Notes: a model not told the origin generated them from the letters alone. A DNA stretch of 64,000 nt from Billgrantia kenyensis (GCF_013697085.1 NZ_JACEFT010000016.1:47713-111712), one strand, 5' to 3'. Positions 54,723 through 63,925 are shown, counted from the first letter of the stretch. A program made the numbers and translations.

Positions 54723-56102
54723 TCAGCGATAGACCAGGGTGGGCAGCCACATTGAGATGGCCGGCACGAAGGTCACCAGCAGCAGGCACAGCACCAGCGG
54801 GATCAGGAACGGGATCGTCCCGCGCATGCAGCGCTCGAAGCTGACGTTGGAGACCCGCGACAGCACGTAGAGCACCATGCCCACCGGCGGCGTCAGCAGG
54901 CCGATCATCAGGTTCAGCACCATGATCACCCCGAAGTGCACCGGGTCGACGCCCACGGCAACCGCCAGCGGCAACAGCACCGGTACCAGAATGGTGATGG
55001 CGGCGATGGTCTCCATGAAGCAGCCGATGATGATCAACACGATGTTGGAGAACAGCAGCACGGCGATCTTGCTGTCCGCGAACGGGCCGAGCAGGGCCAC
55101 CAGATGCTGGGTCACCTGATTGCTGGAGAGGATCCAGGCGAAGATGGAGGCGGCGCCCACGATGAACAGGATGATCGCCGTGGTCTCGATGGTCTCCATG
55201 CTCACCTTGAGCAGCTTGCGCCAGGTCAGGGTGCGATAGATCACCACGCCCAGGAACAACGCATAGACCACCGCGGCCACGGCGGATTCGGTGGGCGTGA
55301 ACATTCCGGTGATGATGCCCCCCACGATGATCACGGGCGTCATCAGCGACAGCACCGCGCGCCCGAAGGTCCTGCCCAGCACGCCCACCGAAAAGCGGGC
55401 ATCGGCGGTATAACCGCGGCGCCGGGAGATGATGAAGATCATCCCCATCAGCATGGCGCCCATGAGCAGGCCCGGCAGCAGGCCGGCAGCGAACAGCTGC
55501 CCCACGGATGCCGAGGCCATGACGCCATAGATCACCATGGGCAGACTGGGCGGAATGATGGGCCCGATGGTGGACGATGCCGCAGTGATGCCGACGGCAA
55601 ACTCCTCGTCGTAGCCGGCATCCTTCATCGCCTTGATCTCGATGGTGCCCAGCCCGCCGGCGTCGGCCACCGCGGCGCCCGACATGCCGGAGAAGACGAT
55701 GCTCGCCCCCACGTTGACGTGGCCGAGGCCGCCGCGCATCCAGCCCATCAGCGCCTTGGCGAAATCGAAGATGCGCTCGGTGATGCCGGCGTTGTTCATC
55801 AGGCTGCCAGCGAAGATGAAGAACGGAATGGCCAGCAGCGGAAAACTGTCGATGCCGTTGATCATGCGATGCGCCACCACGATGTCCGGCACCTGGCCGG
55901 AGATCAGCACGAACATCAGGCAGGCGCCAGCCAGGCTGATGGCGATCGGCACCCCCAGCACCAGCATGGTGAACAGCGAGAAGAACAGAAAGGAGAGGTA
56001 GTAGCCGGTCAGTGCCAGGATCACGCAGCCGAGCACGGCTAGCCCAGAGAGCAGTGGCGTGACGACCGGCGCTCGCCAGCGCAGCATGGAGAGTCGAGTC
56101 AT
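54723..56102 (-). CDS. dctM: TRAP transporter large permease subunit
   Basis: The 459-residue membrane protein is a DctM-type TRAP subunit, with blocks GVPIAISLAGACLMFV, FFIFAGSLMNNAGITERIFDFA and SSTIGPIIPPSLPMVIYG. It forms the ion-driven transport channel with DctQ and receives substrate from DctP. The N terminus seems about 25 residues longer than usual. It lies 12 nt after dctQ. Confidence 0.95.
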   Translation of the reverse strand: MTRLSMLRWRAPVVTPLLSGLAVLGCVILALTGYYLSFLFFSLFTMLVLGVPIAISLAGACLMFVLISGQVPDIVVAHRMINGIDSFPLLAIPFFIFAGSLMNNAGITERIFDFAKALMGWMRGGLGHVNVGASIVFSGMSGAAVADAGGLGTIEIKAMKDAGYDEEFAVGITAASSTIGPIIPPSLPMVIYGVMASASVGQLFAAGLLPGLLMGAMLMGMIFIISRRRGYTADARFSVGVLGRTFGRAVLSLMTPVIIVGGIITGMFTPTESAVAAVVYALFLGVVIYRTLTWRKLLKVSMETIETTAIILFIVGAASIFAWILSSNQVTQHLVALLGPFADSKIAVLLFSNIVLIIIGCFMETIAAITILVPVLLPLAVAVGVDPVHFGVIMVLNLMIGLLTPPVGMVLYVLSRVSNVSFERCMRGTIPFLIPLVLCLLLVTFVPAISMWLPTLVYR

Positions 56103-56114
56103 GAATGGCGGCCC

Positions 56115-56651
56115 TTACTGTCGCGTTGCGCGAAGGCGCAGGACGATTCTCTGAATGCCGCGAAACGCCATGACGACGAAGGCGGCAAAGACCGTGAAGT
56201 AGATGATGTTCTTGGGCAGATCGACCGAGATCATCATGCTGCCGGTGCGATCGGCGAGCTTGTAGGTGACCCAGGCCATGGCGATGTAGAACCCCACGCT
56301 CACGCCCTCGGCCACGCCGGCCACGATCCTCCCCAGCCAGCCGGGCATGTAGCGGTAGAAGAACTCCACCATGATGTGCGTGCCCTTCCGCACCGCCAGC
56401 GCGCTTCCGGCAAAGCCGACGACGATCAGCAGATAGCGCGCGATCTCTTCCGTCCAGGTGGTGGAGTCGCCCAGCACGTAGCGGGTGAAGAACTGCAGCG
56501 AGACGACGAAGATCAAGGCCCAGAAGATCACCAGAGTGAAGTAGTCCTCGATGGCATAGTCGCCAAAGCGGAACTCCTCGCTTTCGAACGCGGACTCGAC
56601 GTCGAGCATGGGGTCTACCGCATCATCGAGTTCATCGATCCGTTTCGACAT
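56115..56651 (-). CDS. dctQ: TRAP transporter small permease subunit
   Basis: The start at 56651 follows GGGAGGAG; seven codons further upstream were rejected. The 178-residue protein has four hydrophobic helices (for example FTLVIFWALIFVVSLQFFTR and RYLLIVVGFAGSALAVR) after an acidic cytoplasmic N terminus of about 40 residues. It is the DctQ partner of DctM. A hairpin lies between it and dctP. Confidence 0.93.
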   Translation of the reverse strand: MSKRIDELDDAVDPMLDVESAFESEEFRFGDYAIEDYFTLVIFWALIFVVSLQFFTRYVLGDSTTWTEEIARYLLIVVGFAGSALAVRKGTHIMVEFFYRYMPGWLGRIVAGVAEGVSVGFYIAMAWVTYKLADRTGSMMISVDLPKNIIYFTVFAAFVVMAFRGIQRIVLRLRATRQ

Positions 56652-56668
56652 CTCACTCCTCCCGGCAT

Positions 56669-56687
56669 CCACCGCCCGTGGCGGTGG
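56669..56687 (-). other. Intercistronic hairpin between dctP and dctQ
   Basis: CCACCGCC and GGCGGTGG form a perfect 8-bp stem with a CGT loop, without a T-run. Third hairpin of this kind after a binding-protein gene in the window. Confidence 0.5.
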
Positions 56688-56714
56688 ACGCGCTCGTCGA
56701 TGATCGCTGGTGGC

Positions 56715-57710
56715 TTACTGGCCCAGGGCCTGCAGCCGATCGTAGGTCTCTTCGTCCCAGTCCGCATCATCGCCGAGGTGGTAGGGCACGGTGACATCCC
56801 GGAACGGTTCGCGATCCACCTCGTTGATGGTGTTGCCCTGCTCCTCGAACCAGGCCGCCAGCTCCGCCTCGGCCTGCAGGATGTCGGCGGTATTGTTCTG
56901 CGCCGCCTCCTGCAGCACCTCACGGAAGATCTCCTGATCCTCCTCGGAGAGCTGATTCCAGCGTGTGCCGCTGACGATGGTGATCAACGAGTCCGTCACG
57001 TGACCGGTCAGGTTGATGACATCCTGTACCTCGTGGAAGGCCATGGCACGAATCGCCGGCAGGGGATTTTCCTGGGCATCGACCACCCCCTGCTGCAGGG
57101 CCAGGTAGGTCTCGTCGAAGGCGATGGGGGTGGGATTCGCCCCGGCCGCACGCGGGAACATCATGTAGAGGGGAGCGCCGGGCACACGGATCCGCAGCCG
57201 CTGCATGTCCTCCGGCACGTTGATCGGCTCGTTGGAGGTAACGTGGCGCTCACCGTAGTAGTTCAGGGCGATGGGTACGTTGCCGGTGGCGTCCTGAAAG
57301 CCCTCGGCGATCTCCTGGAACAGGTTGCTTTCGGCATAGGCCTGCCAGTGGTCGAAGTCGCGGAACATGTAGGGCGCCCCGGCAATGCCCATCGGCCCGT
57401 AATAGCGACCCGCAAACTGGGCACCGGTATAGATGATGTCGACTGTGCCCAGCCCAAGCGCCTCGTTGATGTCCTGTTCGTTACCCAGCGACGAAGCAGG
57501 ATGCACGCTGATCCTGTAGCGGCCCTCGGTGCGTTCCTCGATCTCGCCGGCGGCCCATTCCGCCCAGCGATGGAAAGGCTCCGACGTCTCGTACACGTGG
57601 GCAAAGCGCAGGGTCTCGGTGGCTTGAACCGCCCCCGTGAAGCCGATACCCGCCGCGATCAGGGCGGCGCTCAGCAGGGACGTCTTGAGGTGGCGTTGGC
57701 TCTTCATCAT
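56715..57710 (-). CDS. dctP: TRAP transporter substrate-binding protein
   Basis: The 331-residue protein starts MMKSQRHLKTS with a GAGGAG site (either ATG is possible) and has a signal peptide cleaved near VQA-T. DctP-family blocks include FHRWAEWAAGEIEERTEGRY, NVPEDMQRLRIRVPGAP with the carboxylate-binding arginines, and DETYLALQQGVVDAQENPLP. It captures an organic or sugar acid. Downstream of a DUF1537 kinase and PdxA2 the ligand may be a four-carbon acid such as threonate, but other sugar acids are possible. Confidence 0.94.
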   Translation of the reverse strand: MMKSQRHLKTSLLSAALIAAGIGFTGAVQATETLRFAHVYETSEPFHRWAEWAAGEIEERTEGRYRISVHPASSLGNEQDINEALGLGTVDIIYTGAQFAGRYYGPMGIAGAPYMFRDFDHWQAYAESNLFQEIAEGFQDATGNVPIALNYYGERHVTSNEPINVPEDMQRLRIRVPGAPLYMMFPRAAGANPTPIAFDETYLALQQGVVDAQENPLPAIRAMAFHEVQDVINLTGHVTDSLITIVSGTRWNQLSEEDQEIFREVLQEAAQNNTADILQAEAELAAWFEEQGNTINEVDREPFRDVTVPYHLGDDADWDEETYDRLQALGQ

Positions 57711-57836
57711 GAACTCCTCGCGATTTGTCGATGTTGTTATGCGTATCGAGCAGGTCTGAGTTTGGGTCTTGTCGGGCAGGCAGTGTCCATCGCTGTGAAT
57801 GCTACGGTGCGACCATCCAGCTGTCCTGCTGTATAC

Positions 57837-57845
57837 GTATCATAC
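57837..57845. promoter_or_regulatory. Candidate GntR operator upstream of dctP
   Basis: GTATCATAC (minus strand GTATGATAC) is a 9-bp palindrome related to the GTATGACA motif of the other sites. It lies about 130 nt before dctP in the 179-nt gap after the DUF1537 kinase gene, where a separate promoter is expected. Confidence 0.4.
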
Positions 57846-57889
57846 CATCAAGCTAACACTAGCCCTCCTCCAAGCGATGCGCAACCCGG

Positions 57890-59038
57890 TCAGGGGGTTG
57901 GCAAGGTTGGCGCGTGCTCCAGGCCAAGGCGACCATGCAGCTGCACCAGCAGATCCGGGTCGCCGAAGCCCCCCGCCTTGGTCATTACCAGGCGCTGCGG
58001 CGCGCCTTCCAGACGCCCCAAGGCAATCCCCGGAGCCCACTCCGCCTCCACTGTGATGACCGTGGCCCCCAGGCGAGAGAGGGTCGCCACGGCGATATCG
58101 CCACCGCTGAGAAAGAGCAACCCCTTGCTCGCCTGGGGCCAGTGCGAAACCGCGCCGACCGCCGCCTCGCCCATGGCGGCGGCAACCCGAGACGGTGCCA
58201 GTTCGGTGTCGTCGTCAGCGCCGGGGGTCAGCAGCACCGCCGTGGCCTCTTCGTCGCCACCTTTCAGCGCCGTCACCCGGGCCAGGCCCGGGGCATGCTC
58301 TTGCAGCCGCCGCTCCTGTTCCAGGGTTCGTTGTGCGCGGGAGCCCAGCGCATAGAGCACGCGCTCGACGCCGGTCAGTCGGCAGGGGGCGGCTCGCAGC
58401 AGACCAAAGCAGCGCTGGGCGACGGCCGTTGCCAGCCCCGCGGCTCCCACCAGCAGCCAGCGGTCGGGCGCCTGCAGTACCGCATCGTAGAGGCAGGCCA
58501 ACTCACGGTCGCTTCCCGTATCGGCCACGCAGTCACCCTCAGGAAGCGGCGCGTCACAGGGCCTGGCGTGCCTGACCAAAGGCACCCCCGCGGCAGCGAA
58601 AACACGGTCCAGGGAGCCGTCCAGCGGTTCCCCCGCCACCCACACCCGCCCCTCGCACACCGTTCGCCCCTGGGCCGGCACCGCCGGTGCCACCAGCAGA
58701 CGCCGGGGGATGACGTCACGCATGGCCAGGCTCTCGGCCACCACTTGGCCGCGCAGGGTGGAGTCGACCTTGTTGAACCACACCGTGGGGGTGTGTGGGA
58801 CGAGACGCCGGGTCACCGCGGCTACCCGCTCGGCAGCCTCGGCCGCCGGTAGATGGCGAGACTCGGTGTTCACGGCGATCACTTCGGGCGGGGCTGCGCC
58901 CCAAGCGCTCAGCGCTGCCTCGAGCCGTTCGGGAGCGATCACCACACGCGTCTGCGCCCCACGGGCGGCAAAGGGAGCCGCCGCATCAAGCGCGCCGGTC
59001 AGGTCGTCGGCGACGATGGCAACCCGGCAGCCGTTCAT
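57890..59038 (-). CDS. dtnK: Four-carbon acid sugar kinase (DUF1537)
   Basis: The 382-residue protein has the DUF1537 N-terminal signature VAIVADDLTGALDAAAPFA, FNKVDSTLRGQVVAES, and the C-terminal nucleotide-binding block with FLSGGDIAVATLSRLG and MTKAGGFGD. DUF1537 kinases phosphorylate C4 sugar acids. Next to PdxA2 the known pair is D-threonate kinase plus 4-phospho-D-threonate dehydrogenase, giving DHAP and CO2. It is somewhat shorter than typical members (about 420). Its start overlaps the pdxA2 stop (ATGA). OtnK-type activity on other tetronates is an alternative. Confidence 0.85.
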   Translation of the reverse strand: MNGCRVAIVADDLTGALDAAAPFAARGAQTRVVIAPERLEAALSAWGAAPPEVIAVNTESRHLPAAEAAERVAAVTRRLVPHTPTVWFNKVDSTLRGQVVAESLAMRDVIPRRLLVAPAVPAQGRTVCEGRVWVAGEPLDGSLDRVFAAAGVPLVRHARPCDAPLPEGDCVADTGSDRELACLYDAVLQAPDRWLLVGAAGLATAVAQRCFGLLRAAPCRLTGVERVLYALGSRAQRTLEQERRLQEHAPGLARVTALKGGDEEATAVLLTPGADDDTELAPSRVAAAMGEAAVGAVSHWPQASKGLLFLSGGDIAVATLSRLGATVITVEAEWAPGIALGRLEGAPQRLVMTKAGGFGDPDLLVQLHGRLGLEHAPTLPTP

Positions 59039-60027
59039 GACTCGCTGCCCGCGGCCAAGCGGCGCGCATAGGCAATGGCCGCGCCCAGGTTGGTGGCATC
59101 GGCGCGGCCCTGCCAGGCGATGTCGTAGGCGGTGCCGTGATCCACCGAGGTGCGCTGAATCGGTAGCCCCAGGCTGACGTTGACCGTGGTATCGAAGGCG
59201 ATCAGCTTCACCGGGATATGGCCCTGATCGTGATACTGCGCCACCACCAGATCGAACTCGCCGCGCGAGGCGCGATAGAAGACGGTGTCCGCCGAGATCG
59301 GCCCCTGCACCTCGAAGCCGCGTTCGCGCAGCTCACGTACCGCCGGCGCAATGATCCGCTCGTCCTCGTCGCCGAATATGCCGCCTTCGCCGCAATGAGG
59401 GTTGAGTCCGGCCACGGCAATGCGCGGCTGCGGAATGCCCATGCTCTCCAGATGCTGGTGCCCCACCGCCACGGTGGCAGCGATGCGCGCCTCGGTGACC
59501 CGCTCGATCGCCTCGCGTAGCGACACGTGGGTGGAAACATGCAGCGTGGAGAGCGTTTCGGAAGCGAGCAGCATGAAGGAGGACGGCGCACCGGTGAGCG
59601 CCGCCAGCATGCCGGTATGGCCATCGTAGTGGTGGCCGGCGGCATGCAGCGCCGCCTTGTTCAACGGCGCGGTGACGATCACCCAGGCGCGGCCCGTCTG
59701 CACCAGCTCCACCGCCCGCTTCACGCAGCGAAAGGCCAAGTCACCGCCGGCGGCACTGATGCGGCCATCGGCGATCTCAGCTTCAGCAGGCACCTCGGCC
59801 ACGGCTATCCTGCTATCGCCAGCATAGACCTCCTCCAGCGCAGCAAAGTCGAGCGAGGCGCCGATCAGCGCGGCAGCCCGGCGATAGATGGCCGGATCAC
59901 CCACCAGCAGGGTGCCGTCACGCTCCTCCGGCGACATTTCGGCCAGGGCACGACAGATGATCTCCGGGCCGATACCGGCCGGGTCGCCCATGGTGATGGC
60001 GATTGCATAGGGAGCCGTCTCCTTCAT
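59035..60027 (-). CDS. pdxA2: PdxA-family 4-phospho-threonate dehydrogenase
   Basis: The start at 60027 overlaps the SDR stop (ATGA); 31 codons further upstream are shadow sequence. The 330-residue enzyme has the family start IAITMGDPAGIGPEII, metal-binding histidines in AAGHHYDGHTGML and QYHDQGHIPVKL, and GLPIQRTSVDHGTAYDIA. Its linkage to a DUF1537 kinase marks it as PdxA2, which oxidises and decarboxylates 4-phospho-D-threonate (or erythronate) to DHAP, rather than the vitamin B6 enzyme PdxA. Confidence 0.9.
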   Translation of the reverse strand: MKETAPYAIAITMGDPAGIGPEIICRALAEMSPEERDGTLLVGDPAIYRRAAALIGASLDFAALEEVYAGDSRIAVAEVPAEAEIADGRISAAGGDLAFRCVKRAVELVQTGRAWVIVTAPLNKAALHAAGHHYDGHTGMLAALTGAPSSFMLLASETLSTLHVSTHVSLREAIERVTEARIAATVAVGHQHLESMGIPQPRIAVAGLNPHCGEGGIFGDEDERIIAPAVRELRERGFEVQGPISADTVFYRASRGEFDLVVAQYHDQGHIPVKLIAFDTTVNVSLGLPIQRTSVDHGTAYDIAWQGRADATNLGAAIAYARRLAAGSES

Positions 60028-60788
60028 GGCATCAACTGTCCCCCATTGACCTCGATCACCTGGCCGGTGACATAAGCACTGAGCGCCTCGCTGGCGAGGA
60101 AGAGGTAGGCCCCCACGCACTCCTCCGCCGTTCCCAGCCGCCCCATGGGGATGCTGGCACGGGCGGTGGCAAGGTGGGTCTCGTCGGAGTGGCGAACGTG
60201 GAAGTCGGTGGCGATGGTCCCGGGCGCCACGGCATTGACGCGGATCCGCTCCGCCGCCAGTTCCTTGGCCATGTTGCGCGTCAAGGTGCTGACGAAACCT
60301 TTCGCCGCGGCATAGAGCCCCGCCCCGGCACCGCCACCATTGCGTGCAGCAATGGACGTGGTATGAATGACGCTGCCGCTCCCGGCACGCCGGAAGTGGG
60401 GCAGCGCTGCCCGGGTGACCATCACCACCGACCGTGCGTTGAGGTCCATGACCCGGTCGTAATGGGCGTCGTCAATCTCCTCGAGGTCGACCCGCCCCAG
60501 CATGTCGCCGGCATTGTTGACCAGCAGGTCGAGACCGCCCAGCCGCTCTGCCGCCTCATCCACCACTCGCCGTGCTTCACTTGAGCGGCCCAGGTCGCCC
60601 GCCAGGGCGAAGGCCTCTCCGCCCGCACCACGAATCGCCTCGACCACCGCCTCGGCCGCCTCGGCACTGGCGTGGTAGTGCACCGCAACGCTGGCACCTA
60701 ACGCTCCCATGCGCCGTGCCACTGCCGCACCAATGCCCCGGCTGGCGCCGGTCACCAAAATCCGCTTGTTCTTCCACTCCTCGAACAT
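60024..60788 (-). CDS. SDR-family oxidoreductase (FabG-like)
   Basis: The start at 60788 (MFEEWKNKRILVTGASRG) was chosen because upstream residues are atypical. The 254-residue protein has TGASRGIGAAVA, LVNNAGDMLGRV and the catalytic Ser...YxxxK in TTSIAARNGGGAGAGLYAAAKGF. It heads the operon SDR-pdxA2-dtnK and may interconvert a sugar acid and its keto form to feed the kinase. The substrate is unknown. Confidence 0.87.
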   Translation of the reverse strand: MFEEWKNKRILVTGASRGIGAAVARRMGALGASVAVHYHASAEAAEAVVEAIRGAGGEAFALAGDLGRSSEARRVVDEAAERLGGLDLLVNNAGDMLGRVDLEEIDDAHYDRVMDLNARSVVMVTRAALPHFRRAGSGSVIHTTSIAARNGGGAGAGLYAAAKGFVSTLTRNMAKELAAERIRVNAVAPGTIATDFHVRHSDETHLATARASIPMGRLGTAEECVGAYLFLASEALSAYVTGQVIEVNGGQLMP

Positions 60789-60870
60789 CGCTTGCCCCTC
60801 GGTTCGTCTCGCTCTATCTTGCTTCTCGACCCATCTGCACCCTTGCGATAGAGTGAAGAGAGCTGGCATA

Positions 60871-60881
60871 CCTGTCATACA
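60871..60881. promoter_or_regulatory. Candidate GntR operator between divergent SDR and FAH genes
   Basis: CCTGTCATACA is identical to part of the site at 49402 and the reverse complement of that at 47513. It is 83 nt before the SDR start and 66 nt before the FAH start, and could serve both. Confidence 0.5.
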
Positions 60882-60946
60882 CGCCTACATCAATAACATT
60901 CTAGGCGGTACCTGGCCAGGCGCCACTCCGCCTTCACGGAGGTCCC

Positions 60947-62110
60947 ATGCCCCCTCTCTCGACACGCGACTGCCTTCCCCATGATCTCGATCGTGCCTGC
61001 CTGGTGGGTCGGGTCTGGTGCGATACACCGCACCCCGGCCCGGTGCTGATCACGGTACGCGACGGGGTAGCCATCGACGTCACCCGGCTGGGGCCGACCA
61101 TGTCCGAACTGCTCGAGCGCGACGACCTGCTCGAGGCATTGGCGCAAGCAGAAGGTCCTTCGCTGGGCCCCGTGGAGCAACTGCTGGAGAACGCCCTGGC
61201 CGAACCGCAGCGGGCCCCCTACCTGCTGCCCCCCTGCGACCTGCAGGCGGTGAAGGCCTGCGGCGTGACCTTCGCGGTGAGTCTGCTCGAGCGGGTGATA
61301 GAGGAGCAGGCGGGCGGCGATCCGGCCCGTGCCAGCGCCCTGCGCGCGGAGCTGCAGGCACTGATCGGCAGCGACCTGTCGCGCATCGTACCGGGCTCCG
61401 AAGAGGCCATGACGCTCAAGCGCGAGCTACAGGCCCGCGGCGGCTGGTCGCAGTACATGGAGGTCGGCATCGGCCCCGACGCCGAAGTGTTCACCAAGGC
61501 GCAGCCGCTCTCCTCGGTGGGCTTCGGCGCCGGCGTGGGCCTGCACCCAGCGTCGCAGTGGAACAATCCCGAGCCGGAAATCGTGCTGGCGGTGGACAGC
61601 CGCGGTACGGTCAGGGGCGCCGCCCTCGGCAACGACGTCAACCTGCGCGACATCGAGGGGCGCAGCGCCCTGCTGCTGGGCAAAGCCAAGGACAACAATG
61701 CCTCCAGCGCCATCGGCCCCTTCATTCGGCTGTTCGACGAGAGTTTCGGCATCGATGACGTGCGCCGCGCCCGGGTCACCCTGCGCATCGAGGGCGCCAA
61801 CGACGACTTCCTGCTGGAGGGCGAGAGCGACATGAGCGAGATCAGCCGCGATCCACTCGATCTGGTCAGCCAGACCCACGGCGCCCACCATCAGTACCCC
61901 GATGGCTTCATGCTCTATCTCGGCACCATGTTCTCGCCGATCCAGGACCGCGACGGCGCCGGCCAGGGCTTCACCCATCACTTGGGCGACCGGGTCACCA
62001 TCGCCACGCCGACGCTGGGCGCTCTGGTCAATCACGTGGGCCGAAGCGACGCCCTGCCGCCCTGGCGCTATGGCCTGCGCGCGCTGATACACGATCTTGC
62101 CGACCGCTGA
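60947..62110 (+). CDS. Fumarylacetoacetate hydrolase-family protein (AraD1-like)
   Basis: This 387-residue member of the long FAH subgroup has LPPCDLQAVKACGVTFAVSL, the metal/catalytic block NNPEPEIVLAVDS, and the highly conserved GNDVNLRDIEGRSALLLG followed by KDNNASSAIGPFIRLFD. Relatives act as 2-keto-3-deoxy-pentonate dehydratases giving alpha-ketoglutaric semialdehyde, which the dehydrogenase at 47582 would oxidise. It stands divergent from the SDR-pdxA2-dtnK operon, with a candidate operator between. Confidence 0.88.
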   Translation: MPPLSTRDCLPHDLDRACLVGRVWCDTPHPGPVLITVRDGVAIDVTRLGPTMSELLERDDLLEALAQAEGPSLGPVEQLLENALAEPQRAPYLLPPCDLQAVKACGVTFAVSLLERVIEEQAGGDPARASALRAELQALIGSDLSRIVPGSEEAMTLKRELQARGGWSQYMEVGIGPDAEVFTKAQPLSSVGFGAGVGLHPASQWNNPEPEIVLAVDSRGTVRGAALGNDVNLRDIEGRSALLLGKAKDNNASSAIGPFIRLFDESFGIDDVRRARVTLRIEGANDDFLLEGESDMSEISRDPLDLVSQTHGAHHQYPDGFMLYLGTMFSPIQDRDGAGQGFTHHLGDRVTIATPTLGALVNHVGRSDALPPWRYGLRALIHDLADR

Positions 62111-62171
62111 GTCTTCCGCTCAGCCTTGCAGGCAGCCAAGGGCCGCGGTGGCGTGCTGTCGAAAAGGGCGG

Positions 62172-62942
62172 TCAGGCCGGGCGGAAGCGCCCTGCCAGGC
62201 CGCGCAGCGCCTGGGCCAACAGCAGGGCATCGATGCCCACCCCGACGAAACCGCACCCCGCCGCCAGATAGCCGTGGGCCTGCTGCTCGTCCAGCGTGAG
62301 AATGCCTGCCACCCTGCCGGCGGCGCGGATCCTGGCAATGGCGTCGTCGATGGCGGCACGCACTTGCGGGTGCCCCGGGTTGCCGCGATGGCCCATCGCC
62401 GCGGAGAGGTCCGCCGGCCCGATGAACAGCGCATCGACCCCCTCCACGGCGGCGATAGCCTCGAGGTTGGCCAGCGCCCGGGGGCTCTCCAGCTGCAGGA
62501 TCAGACAGATCTCGTCATCGGCGCGGGCGACATAGTCTTCGACCTGACCCCAGCGCGAGGCTCGCGCCAGCATGCTGCCCATGCCGCGAACGCCGTGCGG
62601 GGGATAGCGGGTGGCCGCCACCAGCTCGGTGGCCTGCTCGGCGGTTTCCACCATGGGGATCAACAGATTCTGCGCGCCGATATCCAGGTACTGCTTGAGC
62701 AGCGCGGTATCGCCATGGGGCGGGCGCACCACCGGCTGACTGGCATAGGGAGCGATGGATTGCAGCTGGCCGAGCAGACTGGCCAGGTCGTTGGGGGCAT
62801 GCTCACCGTCCAGCAGTAGCCAGTCGAAGCCCGCGGTGGCCGCCAGCTCCGCCACATAGGGGCTGGCCAGTCCCAACCAGATACCGGTCAAGGGCTCTCC
62901 CGCGAGCAGCCGCCGCTTGAAGTCGTTGTGCCCCATTTTCAT
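62172..62942 (-). CDS. HpcH/HpaI-family aldolase
   Basis: Two ATGs are possible (62942 and 62936); the GGGGGAG upstream is better spaced for the second. The protein of about 255 residues is a class II, metal-dependent pyruvate aldolase with [22 protein letters not shown], the metal ligand glutamate in [15 protein letters not shown] and [12 protein letters not shown]. Related enzymes (RhmA, GarL, HpaI) split 2-keto-3-deoxy acids to pyruvate and an aldehyde. It is convergent with the FAH-family gene. It offers a third route for 2-keto-3-deoxy acids made in this region. Confidence 0.92.
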   Translation of the reverse strand: MKMGHNDFKRRLLAGEPLTGIWLGLASPYVAELAATAGFDWLLLDGEHAPNDLASLLGQLQSIAPYASQPVVRPPHGDTALLKQYLDIGAQNLLIPMVETAEQATELVAATRYPPHGVRGMGSMLARASRWGQVEDYVARADDEICLILQLESPRALANLEAIAAVEGVDALFIGPADLSAAMGHRGNPGHPQVRAAIDDAIARIRAAGRVAGILTLDEQQAHGYLAAGCGFVGVGIDALLLAQALRGLAGRFRPA

Positions 62943-63081
62943 TCACTCCCCCGTGTCTGGCGAATCAGCCTCGCCATGGTGGCATACATGTCGACCTATC
63001 GTACGAGCATACACAGTGGCATTCGATACTGTCAGAGCCTGGGCAGTGTCTCTAGGCGTTGCGTTCTGGCAAAGCTGCTCT

Positions 63082-63855
63082 TCAATGTCCCCAAACGACA
63101 AAATAGGGGTTGAGGATCTGCTCGGGCGTGGCGTAGCTCAAGGGTTTGCCATCGAGGGTTGTCACACGTCCGCCGGACTGCTCGACGATGGCCTGGGCGG
63201 CCGCGGTATCCCACAGGCACGTGGGACCGAGCCGGGGATAGGCATCGGCTGCGCCCTCCGCAATCCTACAGAATTTCAGCGAGCTGCCCATCGCCAGGAC
63301 CTCATGACGGCCCAGGGCAGCGAGCCAAGCCGTCAGGTCAGGGCTGGGATGGGATCGGCTGCCGAGTACTCGCCAGCGAGTACCCTCGCAAGGCTTGCCG
63401 GCTACCCGGATCGGCACGTACTGGCCATTCTCGCCGAACTTGAATGCACCGACGTCCTGCGCTGCCAGGTAGGACACCCCCAGCGCTGGAGCCACCACGA
63501 CTCCAAGCACCGGCCTGCCCTGATCGATCAGAGCGATATTGACGGTGAACTCGTCATTGCGCTTGATGAACTCCTTGGTGCCATCCAGGGGATCCACCAG
63601 CCAGTAGCGCCCGCTGGCATCCAGCCCGGAAAACCCCTCGACATCCTCTTCGGAGAGGATCGGCAGCGCCTCGGGCAGGCCCTTGAGACCTGCCACGATC
63701 ACGCCGTGGGCAGTCATGTCGGCCTCGGTGACAGGGCTGTTGTCGTCCTTCTCCTCGACGGAGAAGTCGCGGGAGTAAACCCGCATGATGGCCTTGCCGG
63801 CCTCCAGGGCAATGCGCTCTACGGCGTGCAGCAGCTCTCGGGATGTCATAGGCAT
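63082..63855 (-). CDS. cysQ: 3'(2'),5'-bisphosphate nucleotidase CysQ
   Basis: The 257-residue protein is of the inositol-monophosphatase-like, lithium-sensitive phosphatase family. Metal-binding motifs are LSEEDVEG, YWLVDPLDGTKEFIKRN and CLWDTAAAQAIVEQSGG. CysQ hydrolyses 3'-phosphoadenosine 5'-phosphate from sulfate assimilation to AMP. MPMTSRELL offers two start codons (63855 or 63849). It is unrelated to the sugar-acid genes and marks a return to housekeeping sequence; a group II intron end lies about 70 nt upstream of it. Confidence 0.93.
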   Translation of the reverse strand: MPMTSRELLHAVERIALEAGKAIMRVYSRDFSVEEKDDNSPVTEADMTAHGVIVAGLKGLPEALPILSEEDVEGFSGLDASGRYWLVDPLDGTKEFIKRNDEFTVNIALIDQGRPVLGVVVAPALGVSYLAAQDVGAFKFGENGQYVPIRVAGKPCEGTRWRVLGSRSHPSPDLTAWLAALGRHEVLAMGSSLKFCRIAEGAADAYPRLGPTCLWDTAAAQAIVEQSGGRVTTLDGKPLSYATPEQILNPYFVVWGH

Positions 63856-63925
63856 GAGTCGACCAACGGACAGGGTGGCATTCGTAGTCTATGACATGAG
63901 GAGGCAGCTGCTCAGCATCAAGAGA

